A stretch of 46,146 nucleotides of DNA from Desulfobacula sp. (GTDB lineage Bacteria; Desulfobacterota; Desulfobacteria; Desulfobacterales; Desulfobacteraceae). Made by a program: the position numbers and the translations under genes. Positions 7,425-16,063 of the stretch are shown here, one piece after another; the first letter of the stretch is position 1, and every line of letters begins with the position of its first letter. The notes below the pieces were generated by a model. The model worked only from the letters and a program-made list of their open reading frames with translations. It was not told where the DNA came from and did not search any database. Location: the NCBI RefSeq assembly GCF_030611305.1, contig NZ_JAUWQB010000021.1, forward strand, positions 1 through 46,146. Direction: 5' to 3'.

Positions 7425-8357
7425 ATGAATAAACAGCAGATTTCCATTTCAATTGTCTGCCCATTTTACAACGAAGAGGACATGGTTAACGCTTTCATGA
7501 AAGAAATTTTTGTCGTATTGGAAAGCATCAGCAGGCCTTTTGAAATTGTTTGTGTAAATGACGGCAGCTCAGATAATACGCTTGAAAAATTGCTCAAAGA
7601 GCAGGAAACAAGAGAAAATATCAAAATCATCAACCTTTCCAGGAATTTTGGAAAAGAAGCGGCTTTGACAGCCGGGCTTGATTTTGCCCGGGGTGAAGCC
7701 ATAATCCCCATTGATGCAGATCTGCAGGACCCCCCTGCCCTGATTAAGGAATTTATCGCATACTGGGACAAAGGATATGATGTTGTTCTTGCAAAAAGAA
7801 CAGATCGATCCACGGATAGTTTCGGAAAACGGATGACAGCACAATTGTTTTATAAAGTACACAACAAGATTTCATCCACCCAAATACCTGAAAATGCAGG
7901 TGATTTCAGGCTGGTAACCAGAAAGGTGATAAGCGCCATTCAGGAATTACCAGAAAACCAGCGGTTTATGAAAGGTATTTTCGCCTGGGTCGGTTTTAAG
8001 ACTGCTGTTGTGGAATATAAACGGAACAAAAGAAAATTAGGTAAAACAAGTTTTAACGGATGGAAGCTGTGGAACTTTGCTCTGGAAGGATTTACAAGCT
8101 TCAGCACAGTGCCGCTCAGGGTATGGCTTTATTTAGGATTATTTATATCCCTTTCCGCCTTTTGTTACGGCAGTTTTATTATCATCAGAACATTAATTTT
8201 TGGAATTGATGTTCCGGGTTATGCATCTTTGCTAACAACCATTCTCTTCCTGGGCGGGGTACAAATGATCGGCATCGGTGTTATTGGAGAATATATCGGC
8301 AGAATGTACATGGAATCCAAAAGAAGACCTCCCTATATTATTGACAGAATCTTTTAA
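7425..8357 (+). CDS. GT2 glycosyltransferase, polyprenyl-phosphate sugar synthase (GtrB/ArnC-like)
   Basis: 310 aa from the ATG at 7425, chosen because AAAGGA precedes it by about 10 nt; an upstream in-frame TTG (7389) has no such site. The N-terminal GT-A domain shows ISIVCPFYNEED, CVNDGSSDNT and PIDADLQDPP (the DxD-type metal site). Two C-terminal membrane helices follow (about residues 225-295). This is the layout of GtrB, ArnC and DPM1-like enzymes, which move a sugar from a nucleotide donor to undecaprenyl phosphate on the cytoplasmic face. The stop is directly followed by the ATG of a GtrA-type gene, the normal partner. Confidence 0.88.
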   Translation: MNKQQISISIVCPFYNEEDMVNAFMKEIFVVLESISRPFEIVCVNDGSSDNTLEKLLKEQETRENIKIINLSRNFGKEAALTAGLDFARGEAIIPIDADLQDPPALIKEFIAYWDKGYDVVLAKRTDRSTDSFGKRMTAQLFYKVHNKISSTQIPENAGDFRLVTRKVISAIQELPENQRFMKGIFAWVGFKTAVVEYKRNKRKLGKTSFNGWKLWNFALEGFTSFSTVPLRVWLYLGLFISLSAFCYGSFIIIRTLIFGIDVPGYASLLTTILFLGGVQMIGIGVIGEYIGRMYMESKRRPPYIIDRIF

Positions 8358-8726
8358 ATGTTACCATACCAGCTTATAAAATATGGGATTGTGGGTGTGA
8401 TATCCACCGCCATTCATTTTTGTGCAGCATCCCTGTTTGTCCTGTTGATTTATGAATCCTTGATATTTTCAAATGTGACCGGATTCATAATTGCTTTTGT
8501 CTGGTCTTACTATGCCCAGTCAAAGTTTGTTTTTAAAAGCAGCCTGTCTACAAAAAAAGGATCTCGATTCTTTATTGTGCAGGCCATATCTCTTGTTTTG
8601 GCTATATATCTTGCCAACCTTACCGAGACCATAAGCATTTATTTGAAAATCTTTATCGTTGCCCTTATGCTGCCTATCTGCGCATTTGTCATTCATAAAT
8701 TATGGACTTTTGTGGATGACCACTGA
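8358..8726 (+). CDS. GtrA family membrane protein (putative lipid-linked sugar flippase)
   Basis: 122 aa with four predicted membrane helices and the GtrA opening YGIVGVISTAIHFCAASLFV; FVWSYYAQSKFVFKSS in the middle is also typical ('N/S..l...fvF'). GtrA proteins are proposed to turn polyprenyl-phosphate sugars to the periplasmic side. The ATG comes immediately after the stop of the GT2 gene, so the two are translationally coupled. A fused version of the same pair occurs at 11596-12714. Confidence 0.85.
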   Translation: MLPYQLIKYGIVGVISTAIHFCAASLFVLLIYESLIFSNVTGFIIAFVWSYYAQSKFVFKSSLSTKKGSRFFIVQAISLVLAIYLANLTETISIYLKIFIVALMLPICAFVIHKLWTFVDDH

Positions 8727-8775
8727 AAAATCCTGCAATATCTCGGTGATATGATCAGCGTCTGATAAATCAGGC

Positions 8776-8804
8776 TTGACAATACAATTATTTGCTAATA
8801 TTTA
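8776..8804 (+). promoter_or_regulatory. possible promoter of the GT87-like pair
   Basis: TTGACA (8776-8781, perfect), 17-nt spacer, TATTTA (8799-8804, weak), 42 nt before the ATG of the next gene. Confidence 0.35.
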
Positions 8805-8846
8805 GACCAAAAATATAAATTTTAACGAAAGGGAAAGCCAATTCCC

Positions 8847-10262
8847 ATGGAAACACCAAATCCAATAAAAAACATTTCCGCTTCTTCTCATCCGATCAAA
8901 GATATTCTTGACTCCCATAATACTTTTGTAATCTTTGTAAAAATACTTTTTTTAATTGCAATGGCTTCTATAGGTGTTTTTAGTATTTACTCTGCAACAA
9001 AATCTTTAGTAATTCCATATGTCTATGAAAAAGATTTTATGCAGGATTATTTACTTGCACAGGCGCTATTACACGGTTTTGATCCCTACCTTCCAATATC
9101 TCAGTTAGCGCAGCAATTCATAGGAGAGTTGCCTAACAATGTGTTGCCACATCCATCTCCACACCCTCCTCCCGTAGCTGTTTTATGCCTGCCTTTTTGC
9201 ATTTTTAATTATGAACATGCTGCTGTGGCATGGTTTCTGTTCGAAATTATCTGTATCTTTTTTGCAACCTATCTGATTCTTTGTAAGTTGCACAATAAAT
9301 CTGACTTGAAATTGACAATATTTATTTTTTTATTGCTAATGGCATGGCCACCTCTTTTTCTTGAGTTAGTCTTCGGACAGTTAATGACGTTACTGCTTCT
9401 TTTGCTGGTCTGCGCCTGGCTGAGTTTAGGCTCAGGAAAAAACATTACAGGCGGCATTTTTATTGGTTTGCTAATTGCCATAAAATTAATGGCATGGCCA
9501 TTCATTATTTTTTTTGCTGTGCGTAAAAATTGGTCTGCTGTGATTGCTGCAGGGATAACTGTAATAACAAGTAATGTGATAGCTGGTTTGATAATGGGTT
9601 TTGATAAGATAGTATATTATTACTTTAAAGTCAGTGCAATTGTTTCCCCGCTGTATCGCGCCTATGAATTTAATTTTTCCATGTGGACAATTGGATGGCG
9701 ATTGTTTGACGGCACAGGTTCTCCAATACTTAAAGGGTTAGAAGCTCCTCCTATAGTGGCAGCACCATTCTTGGCTCTTTTTCTCTCTTTTGCCATGCCA
9801 ATACTTTTACTGGCTGTAGGGTTGAAATTAGCCCTTCGTACTCGCAGTTTTGATACCTCATTCGGTATCCTGGTATGCGTCAGCACCCTTGTTAATCCTG
9901 TAGCATGGACCCATTATCTTATATTAATCTTGATTCCTATTGTTATAGTTGGTCGTGACCTGTTGATCCATGATATGCCCAAGACAGAGACCTGGTACTT
10001 CCTATTATTATGTGCATCGCTGCTCATTACAAATCTTGAAATTCGTCTTTTTATTCTTAAGCTTACAGGCCTTGAAATGACAACCGGTAGAGTTCAAGTT
10101 CCATTTGTTGCTACCCTGTTAACTCTTATTCCGGCAGTTTCAGTAATCTTATTGCTATGGCTTGTTTCACATATGGATCATTTTTATAAAGAGGATACAA
10201 ACATAGACGATGATCATAAAAAAACAAAAAAGTTGATAACCTCCAGCAAAGCCCACGGCTGA
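8847..10262 (+). CDS. GT87-like (DUF2029) membrane glycosyltransferase 1
   Basis: 471 aa with about ten to twelve hydrophobic helices. After the first helix the periplasmic loop reads EKDFMQDYLLAQALLHGFDPYLPI, then LPHPSPHPPPVAVLCLPF. This is the hallmark of GT87/DUF2029 polyprenol-phosphate-mannose-dependent transferases: 'D...y..a.all.G.dpY' plus a 'yppp.......pf' element. These enzymes use lipid-linked sugars on the outer face of the membrane. Sugar and acceptor are unknown. It probably uses the donor made by the upstream GT2/GtrA pair. The polar tail after about residue 450 is Lys/Asp-rich. Three bases separate it from the next, paralogous gene. Confidence 0.75.
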   Translation: METPNPIKNISASSHPIKDILDSHNTFVIFVKILFLIAMASIGVFSIYSATKSLVIPYVYEKDFMQDYLLAQALLHGFDPYLPISQLAQQFIGELPNNVLPHPSPHPPPVAVLCLPFCIFNYEHAAVAWFLFEIICIFFATYLILCKLHNKSDLKLTIFIFLLLMAWPPLFLELVFGQLMTLLLLLLVCAWLSLGSGKNITGGIFIGLLIAIKLMAWPFIIFFAVRKNWSAVIAAGITVITSNVIAGLIMGFDKIVYYYFKVSAIVSPLYRAYEFNFSMWTIGWRLFDGTGSPILKGLEAPPIVAAPFLALFLSFAMPILLLAVGLKLALRTRSFDTSFGILVCVSTLVNPVAWTHYLILILIPIVIVGRDLLIHDMPKTETWYFLLLCASLLITNLEIRLFILKLTGLEMTTGRVQVPFVATLLTLIPAVSVILLLWLVSHMDHFYKEDTNIDDDHKKTKKLITSSKAHG

Positions 10263-10265
10263 CGT

Positions 10266-11504
10266 ATGAAATTATTTACAGGCTCTAACATACACAAAAA
10301 AATTGTAATTACATTGTCGATTGCGCTCTGGTGTTTAGCTTTAGGAGTAATTGGAAAATTTATCTATGTCTATGGATTATTGGGTTCCGATTTTACTCCG
10401 GACTATATGGCAGCCTTTTTTTTTCGTAGAGGTCTTAGTATCTATGACCCAACAATGCCTATTATTACGCTTGAGCAAATAGGAATTGGAGGTATCCCCA
10501 ACTATCATCCTCCTTTTACGGCATTAATTTATCTTCCCTTTAGCTATCTTCCCTATCAAGTTGCTAGCTGGCTTTGGTCTGCACTTATAGTATTGCTGTA
10601 TGTTTGCTTTCTTCTTGGATTGAAAAAGACTTTAAATTTGTCCAGTAGATGGAATATGTTAGTGGCCCCTTTGCTGTTTTTGTGGTACCCATTTCTGTTC
10701 AATGTTGGAACTACTCAAGCTTCTTTGATCATAGTTTATCTCATCTTTATAGCCTGGAAAGCTGTTAGGCATTCTGAAAAGACTTGGGTGGCAGGTGCTT
10801 GTCTGGCATTTGCTTCATTCTTTAAACTTTTTCCAATGATTTTTTGTATTTATTTTGTTTTGACTAAGCAGTGGCGTAATCTTTTGTCGTTTAGTGTTGT
10901 TTTTATAATTGGAATAGCCTCTGTTCTTCATACTATGGGAATAGAAACAGTCGTTTATTATATCAGTAAAATTATCCCCGAACAGTCTGATATCTTTTGT
11001 GCTTTGCCTTTGAATGTGTCTATTACAGGAACCTTCTCCCCCTTGCTAAGAGATAATTTTTTTGTCGATCCTCTTTTTAACTCACCTGAAATATTGAAAA
11101 TTATTATTGGAATATTATTTCTTTCCTTATTAATCCCTTCTTGTTGGGTTGTATGTAGGCTTAGCAATAGAAGGAAAGAAGAATCATTCCTTCTATTTGT
11201 TCCTTTAATGCAGTTGCTTTCCCCTATCTCCTGGGCTCATATGTTTTTAATTAATCTCCTTGTAATTTTTTATCTTTTAAAAATGCGTGACGAACTTCCT
11301 TCTCTCTCAGGCAAGTTGTTATCGGTATGCCTTCTTCTGTTTTCTTTCCCAGATGTTCTCTTTTTCAAATGGGCTTATTCTTTTTCTGAGGGTTCTACCA
11401 TTTCCCCTTGGATATTTATTCTGAGTCGATTCGGTGTCTTAGGATTATTACTACTATGGGGTGTAACCTATAATCTCTTGTTGGAAAGAAGCCGGAAGTC
11501 GTAA
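10266..11504 (+). CDS. GT87-like (DUF2029) membrane glycosyltransferase 2
   Basis: 412 aa, polytopic. The first loop has GSDFTPDYMAAFFFRRGLSIYDP and then NYHPPFTALIYLPFSYLPY, the same GT87 loop signature as the preceding protein. The two are probably paralogues that arose by tandem duplication and then diverged strongly. It starts 3 nt after the upstream stop, so the pair is co-transcribed. The gene ends facing the minus-strand gene at 11596, with no clear terminator in the 91 nt between them. Confidence 0.75.
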   Translation: MKLFTGSNIHKKIVITLSIALWCLALGVIGKFIYVYGLLGSDFTPDYMAAFFFRRGLSIYDPTMPIITLEQIGIGGIPNYHPPFTALIYLPFSYLPYQVASWLWSALIVLLYVCFLLGLKKTLNLSSRWNMLVAPLLFLWYPFLFNVGTTQASLIIVYLIFIAWKAVRHSEKTWVAGACLAFASFFKLFPMIFCIYFVLTKQWRNLLSFSVVFIIGIASVLHTMGIETVVYYISKIIPEQSDIFCALPLNVSITGTFSPLLRDNFFVDPLFNSPEILKIIIGILFLSLLIPSCWVVCRLSNRRKEESFLLFVPLMQLLSPISWAHMFLINLLVIFYLLKMRDELPSLSGKLLSVCLLLFSFPDVLFFKWAYSFSEGSTISPWIFILSRFGVLGLLLLWGVTYNLLLERSRKS

Positions 11505-11595
11505 TTTTAGTATTTAATCAAGATAGTTAACCAGCCTTAAATCTTCTTTGCTATCAGACTTTCCCATAACATTCATAATCAACCTATACTCCGAA

Positions 11596-12714
11596 CTAAT
11601 CCTTTTTTCCAATTTGAGGTTTCCAGGAACCACTTTCTGGTTCAGGAAAAATTAAAAATCGCCGTCCGACAAAATTGAGTAACAACCCTAAACCCGTAGC
11701 TGTAAGCTTTGCATTAAGAGGTTTAACAGAAACGCTTAAAAGCGAAGTGGTAATAATATAATCAAAAACACATAAAGACGAAACAAGAATTAAAAACAGA
11801 AAGATTTCTGTGCTGAAATTCCATTTAACTTTATGCTTGAACAAAATTGAGATGCAAAGAAAATAGTTTAAAATTGCTGCAATAATAAAAGCTGATGGTA
11901 TTGAAAAAACAGGCGATATACCAGCAGAATGAAGGGATAAAAACACACCAAGGTTTGCTATGGCAGCCGTCCCGCCAATAAAAACATACACCAGAAATTG
12001 TAAAAAGAGGGGGGCATGAGAAGCATTATACCTTATAATGCAATATAGTGCTCTAATCCCGTCTTTTATCCCTATTTTTTTTCCTTCTTCATAGGTTCGC
12101 CCACGGTATGATATCCCTGCCTCAAAGATACGAAGCCTTTTATGGGCAATTTTTGCTACTATTTCAGGCTCAAAGCCAAACCGGTTCTCTTCAATATCAA
12201 TTCCCTGAATTACCTCACGTTTGAATACTTTATAACATGTTTCCATATCAGTCAGGTTAAGGTCCGTGAACATATTGGAAAGAAGGGTCAAAAACCGGTT
12301 GCCCATATAATGCCAGAAATAAAGAACCCTATGAATTCCTGTTGAAAGAAATCTCGATCCCAGTATTACATCCGCTTCATCATCAATAAGCGGTTGAATA
12401 AGTTTCTTAAGGTCAACAGGATCATATTCAAGATCTGCATCCTGCACAGCAACAAAATCTCCGGTTGCCATTTTAAAACCGGTTCTCAAAGCAGCCCCTT
12501 TCCCCAGATTTATTTCATGATGAAGCACAACGACCTCTGTGTGTTCCTTTTCTATGGCTTTTGCGATAGAAAAGCTGTCATCCTCTGATGCATCATCAAC
12601 AATTATCAGTTCTATGGACAGTTCATCATCTTGAATATCCAAAACCCTTTCAACACAGTCGCGTAGAGTTGTTTCTTCATTAAAACAAGGTATAACGATA
12701 CTAAGTCTGTTCAT
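11596..12714 (-). CDS. GT2-GtrA fusion: polyprenyl-phosphate sugar synthase with built-in flippase domain
   Basis: 372 aa. Residues 1 to about 230 form a GT2 domain (LSIVIPCFNEETTLRDCVERV, ELIIVDDASEDDS, VAVQDADLEYDPVDL, DPM1-like). Residues about 245-365 form a four-helix GtrA domain beginning FLQFLVYVFIGGTAAIANLGVFL. The two activities that are separate genes at 7425-8726 are here one polypeptide. It should load a sugar on the lipid carrier and move it across the membrane. It follows the UDP-glucuronate decarboxylase gene after 16 nt, which hints at xylose or a related pentose as the sugar. That is inference only. Confidence 0.85.
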   Translation of the reverse strand: MNRLSIVIPCFNEETTLRDCVERVLDIQDDELSIELIIVDDASEDDSFSIAKAIEKEHTEVVVLHHEINLGKGAALRTGFKMATGDFVAVQDADLEYDPVDLKKLIQPLIDDEADVILGSRFLSTGIHRVLYFWHYMGNRFLTLLSNMFTDLNLTDMETCYKVFKREVIQGIDIEENRFGFEPEIVAKIAHKRLRIFEAGISYRGRTYEEGKKIGIKDGIRALYCIIRYNASHAPLFLQFLVYVFIGGTAAIANLGVFLSLHSAGISPVFSIPSAFIIAAILNYFLCISILFKHKVKWNFSTEIFLFLILVSSLCVFDYIITTSLLSVSVKPLNAKLTATGLGLLLNFVGRRFLIFPEPESGSWKPQIGKKD

Positions 12715-12730
12715 ATTAAAAAATTTCCAA

Positions 12731-13666
12731 CTATTTGATTGATTTAAAGTAAGAAATGGTTGCTTTTACTCCGGTTTCAAAATCAGTTACCGGTTCCCAC
12801 CCAAGATTTTTTTGGGCAAGGGATATATCAGGTTGTCTTCTTCTGGGATCATCCTCCGGTATGGCCTTATATTCAATTACAGATTTGGAACCCGTCATTT
12901 CGATAATTTTCTCAGCAATCTCTTTAATGGTAAAATTATTTGGATTGCCTATATTCAATGGGCCTGTGAGGTCATTATTCTCTGAACCCATAAACCGGAT
13001 AAAGGCATCAACAGTATCATCCACATAACAGAATGAGCGCGACTGACTTCCATCGCCAAAAACAGTAACGGGCTTATTTGATAGGGCTTGTACAATAAAA
13101 CTTGATATAACCCTGCCATCGAATGGAAGCATTTTCGGGCCGTAAGTATTGAAGATTCTAGCAACTCTGATATTGATCCTGTGTTGTCTGTAATAATCAA
13201 AAAAAAGAGTCTCTGCACACCGTTTGCCTTCATCATAACATGAACGTATTCCAACAGGATTAACATTCCCCCAATATTCTTCTACCTGTGGATGTATCGC
13301 AGGATCACCATATACTTCAGACGTAGAAGCCTGAAATATTTTTGCGCCGGTCCGTTTTGCAAGCCCTAGCATGTTTATTGCCCCATGCACGCACGTCTTT
13401 AAGGTTTGGACAGGGTCATGCTGGTAATGTACAGGCGATGCCGGACAAGCTAAATTATAAATCTCATCAATTTCAATATACAGCGGGAAAGTAATATCAT
13501 GTCTTATGAACTCAAACCGTGGATTTTGAATCAAATGATAGATGTTTTTTTTCCTGCCAGTATAGCAGTTATCCACACAAATGACCTCATGCCCTTTCTC
13601 TATAAGCCTGTCACAAAGATGCGACCCAAGAAATCCAGCACCTCCTGTTACAAGTATTCTTTTCAA
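12731..13666 (-). CDS. UDP-glucuronate decarboxylase (UDP-xylose synthase), extended SDR
   Basis: 311 aa. NAD-binding GGAGFLG at residues 8-14 and the catalytic Y144-x3-K148 in SCYDEGKR, with the Ser/Thr triad residue in QASTSEVYG. Sequences specific to UXS enzymes are present: [37 protein letters not shown] and [11 protein letters not shown]. The reaction is UDP-glucuronate to UDP-xylose plus CO2, in the cytosol. The start is TTG (13666) with GGGAGG 4 nt before it and no better start nearby. It forms an operon with the GT2-GtrA fusion. A promoter is visible upstream. Confidence 0.92.
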   Translation of the reverse strand: MKRILVTGGAGFLGSHLCDRLIEKGHEVICVDNCYTGRKKNIYHLIQNPRFEFIRHDITFPLYIEIDEIYNLACPASPVHYQHDPVQTLKTCVHGAINMLGLAKRTGAKIFQASTSEVYGDPAIHPQVEEYWGNVNPVGIRSCYDEGKRCAETLFFDYYRQHRINIRVARIFNTYGPKMLPFDGRVISSFIVQALSNKPVTVFGDGSQSRSFCYVDDTVDAFIRFMGSENNDLTGPLNIGNPNNFTIKEIAEKIIEMTGSKSVIEYKAIPEDDPRRRQPDISLAQKNLGWEPVTDFETGVKATISYFKSIK

Positions 13667-13730
13667 AAGGCCTCCCTCTATAATCTTGTAAATTAATAAT
13701 TATTCCTAAAAAAGGTTCGAAATAAGGGAC

Positions 13731-13759
13731 AGCATATTTAGCAGGGAGACGTTTGTCAA
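13731..13759 (-). promoter_or_regulatory. putative sigma-70 promoter of the UXS/GT2-GtrA operon
   Basis: On the minus strand: TTGACA (13754-13759, perfect), 17-nt spacer, TATGCT (13731-13736). It is 65 nt before the TTG start. The remaining gap sequence (13760-13902) shows no gene. Confidence 0.5.
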
Positions 13760-13902
13760 GTCGGTTAGACACTGTTAGTGGCACTACGTGTAAATTCACA
13801 TGATTTGACATTGCTCGTACTGTGCTGTGTGGTTTTACCGTTCAATCGGTTTTCCACTCTTTCTGCAATTTGTCCAATTTCTGTTTAATTTTTTGTTCAA
13901 AA

Positions 13903-15870
13903 TTAATTTCCTTTTACGATCAATTCAGACAAAGCAAAATCATGATCAAATTTAATTGGAATAACTTCAAAGCTATCAACCAGGCCTCTTTTTTTGATAG
14001 CTTCCCACTCCGAAGGAGTAAAAGCAGTATAAACCGAATGCCCATTTTGTAAATGATATTTGATTAATGTGGGAAAATCATGGAAGTTGTCTCTAGTTGG
14101 ACTTGCAATACGTATTCGTCCTCGTTCAATCAAACCAGAAAACGCATTATAATTAGCGGTAAAAAAAATTGAATTCTGGGAAACATCTTTGGCAACATCT
14201 TTGGCAACACTATAATAATAATGCCTCGCAATTCGACTGCGAGGATAGTCGTACAAAAATGCTACAAGACTTGACCAGACCATTGCTACAAAGAATATCG
14301 TTACAGTAACACATGGAAAAATATAGCGATTAAGCTTTGCAAAGTTTTCGCGTACCAATAAGAAAATAGTAAGCAGCAATGCCAATAGCAACGGCAGAGT
14401 AAGAAAAGGAAATTCCTGAGCGTCTACTCCATCTAATGTCGTGAGAAATAGGACAGCAAAGAGATTTAATGTCGTGAGAAATAGGAGACCAAAGCGAAAA
14501 GGGGTCAACGAACACATTTTACGCCAGTTTAAATTTATGGTGCCGGTGTCGGACATCTCGCGCCAGGCATAAGCGGAAAGCATAGAGGTAAAAGGTAAAA
14601 TTGGAATAAAGTACCTGAGATTCATGGACATTCCACCGTGCCAGCCATTATGATACGCATAAAAACCGATAAAAACTACAGGCACAAAAAATAATATTGT
14701 GAGCTGTACAGACTCTTTGTCATTACGTATAATTCTCAGAAAAGGGAGCAGCAACACTACAAGATAAGGACAACTTTGCAGCAACGATTTTTTCAGCCCA
14801 TTTATATAGATCATCCCGCCTCCCTCGCTGCGTGACAAGCCTCCTTCTCTGATGTCAAGATCTCGCACACGAAGATCAACAATCAGTTGATAAGCTCCGT
14901 TCAAAGAGTTCCCGACCGTGCTCCGCACTTGAGGAATGATTGCAAGAACAGTTATCAACAAAATTATCGTAATTACAGCTGTACGTTTGTAACGGCGCAG
15001 CGTGGAGATCACTGGGCGTCGCGTTAATACCCATGAAAGTATGATTATAAGTATGCTCAGCGCGGCAAAAGGCAAATATCGTTTTAGTTCCAATGCATCC
15101 ACATAGTGACCATAGGAAAAAGGTGAAAGGACACCGAATTTTGCGTAGTTCGTGGCGGTGAGAATGACCAAACCAGGAAGTGCTCCGATGCAGGTTGCAA
15201 GGGCAGGCAGCGGACGGTATGGTTTCAGAAAAAGAAAAGGGATAATGAAACATGGAAGCACAAAGATGGAATCAAGACGGATTCCCATGGAAAATCCTGT
15301 GATAAAACCAGACGCCAGAGCAAGCAAAAATGCCGCTCGCCCTGTTTTGGCGTAGAATGAGCAGACAAAAAAGTAGAATGCCGCCATAAGAAAAAAAGTT
15401 ACGCTAGCATGAGGCCATGCTGCTTGCGAATATTCCCACGAGAACGTTGCAAAAATAAGGATAAAACATGAATTTAAGGCCAAGTTTCGATCCTGAAAGA
15501 TTTTTTTTGCAATAGTGTAACAGAAAAAAATAATGCCCGCAAATGCGATAACATTGATAAAAAACAGACCGCGATATCCCCAGATACGGTAAAAGGGTGT
15601 ACTGAGTACAGGGAAAAGGTAAGGATACTGGGAAACAAGTCTCCCGTTACGGGCGAAGATGAAACGCGTCTCCAGTTCCGGAGATGGACATTCCCGATAG
15701 CCATTCCATATCTCAAGTCCACCAGATTCTGAAAAGCTTTTCGTCATCCTGTGGTATGTAACCTCATCGATGGATATGTAACCCGGAATAATAGTAAAAA
15801 CGGAAATCAGGATATGAGCAACGCCAATCAGAAAAAGCAATTTGATTTTAAACTTTTCTGCCGATGTCAT
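13903..15870 (-). CDS. large polytopic membrane protein, GT-C (ArnT/PMT-like) glycosyltransferase
   Basis: 655 aa with a dozen or more hydrophobic helices and a ~100-aa soluble C-terminal tail. The first periplasmic loop has GYISIDEVTYHRMTKSF (an Asp-Glu pair where GT-C enzymes keep their metal or lipid-donor residues). Further on are PYLFPVLSTPFYRIWG and SWEYSQAAWPHASVTFFLMAAFYF, typical of ArnT/PMT-like proteins. It probably transfers a sugar from a polyprenyl-phosphate donor outside the membrane. Substrates are unknown. The gene appears richer in G+C than its neighbours and contains two short tandem duplications (14431-14496, and a 12-nt one near 14180-14205 encoding AKDVAKDV). It is followed 237 nt later by the UXS operon. 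Confidence 0.7.
   Translation of the reverse strand: MTSAEKFKIKLLFLIGVAHILISVFTIIPGYISIDEVTYHRMTKSFSESGGLEIWNGYRECPSPELETRFIFARNGRLVSQYPYLFPVLSTPFYRIWGYRGLFFINVIAFAGIIFFCYTIAKKIFQDRNLALNSCFILIFATFSWEYSQAAWPHASVTFFLMAAFYFFVCSFYAKTGRAAFLLALASGFITGFSMGIRLDSIFVLPCFIIPFLFLKPYRPLPALATCIGALPGLVILTATNYAKFGVLSPFSYGHYVDALELKRYLPFAALSILIIILSWVLTRRPVISTLRRYKRTAVITIILLITVLAIIPQVRSTVGNSLNGAYQLIVDLRVRDLDIREGGLSRSEGGGMIYINGLKKSLLQSCPYLVVLLLPFLRIIRNDKESVQLTILFFVPVVFIGFYAYHNGWHGGMSMNLRYFIPILPFTSMLSAYAWREMSDTGTINLNWRKMCSLTPFRFGLLFLTTLNLFAVLFLTTLDGVDAQEFPFLTLPLLLALLLTIFLLVRENFAKLNRYIFPCVTVTIFFVAMVWSSLVAFLYDYPRSRIARHYYYSVAKDVAKDVSQNSIFFTANYNAFSGLIERGRIRIASPTRDNFHDFPTLIKYHLQNGHSVYTAFTPSEWEAIKKRGLVDSFEVIPIKFDHDFALSELIVKGN
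14431..14496. repeat. 33-bp tandem duplication inside the GT-C gene
   Basis: Two adjacent copies with period 33 share the core TAATGTCGTGAGAAATAGGA (copies begin at 14431 and 14464). In the protein they read as 11-residue repeats, FGLLFLTTLNL and FAVLFLTTLDG, inside a membrane helix region. The reading frame is kept. Confidence 0.75.
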
Positions 15871-16005
15871 GGGTATCCTATTTCTCTACTTTTTAAATAT
15901 AAAATTATTTTTTTATGATTCAACTTTCTGATTTAAAACCCCCTAAAGTTAAAATCAAAATGGATATTAGCCTGATAGAAGAACAAAATCAAAGCTAAAA
16001 AAAAA

Positions 16006-16034
16006 TTGACAAGCCTGGAAATATCCTTTATGAG
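16006..16034 (+). promoter_or_regulatory. putative promoter of the winged-helix regulator
   Basis: TTGACA (16006-16011, perfect), 17-nt spacer, TATGAG (16029-16034). The -10 box lies inside the large palindrome that starts at 16023, so a protein bound there would block RNA polymerase. Confidence 0.5.
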
Positions 16035-16057
16035 TATTAATTATACTCGTAAAGGAT
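16023..16057. promoter_or_regulatory. 35-bp near-perfect palindrome, probable autoregulatory operator
   Basis: The left arm begins ATCCTTTATGAGTAT and the right arm ends ATACTCGTAAAGGAT. Fifteen of 17 base pairs are complementary about the centre at 16040. It covers the -10 box (16029-16034) and the presumed ribosome-binding AAAGGA (16051-16056), and ends 6 nt before the ATG at 16064. Position and symmetry fit binding by a dimeric winged-helix protein, most simply the product of the gene itself. As RNA it could also hide the ribosome-binding site. Confidence 0.65.
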
Positions 16058-16063
16058 TCGATA

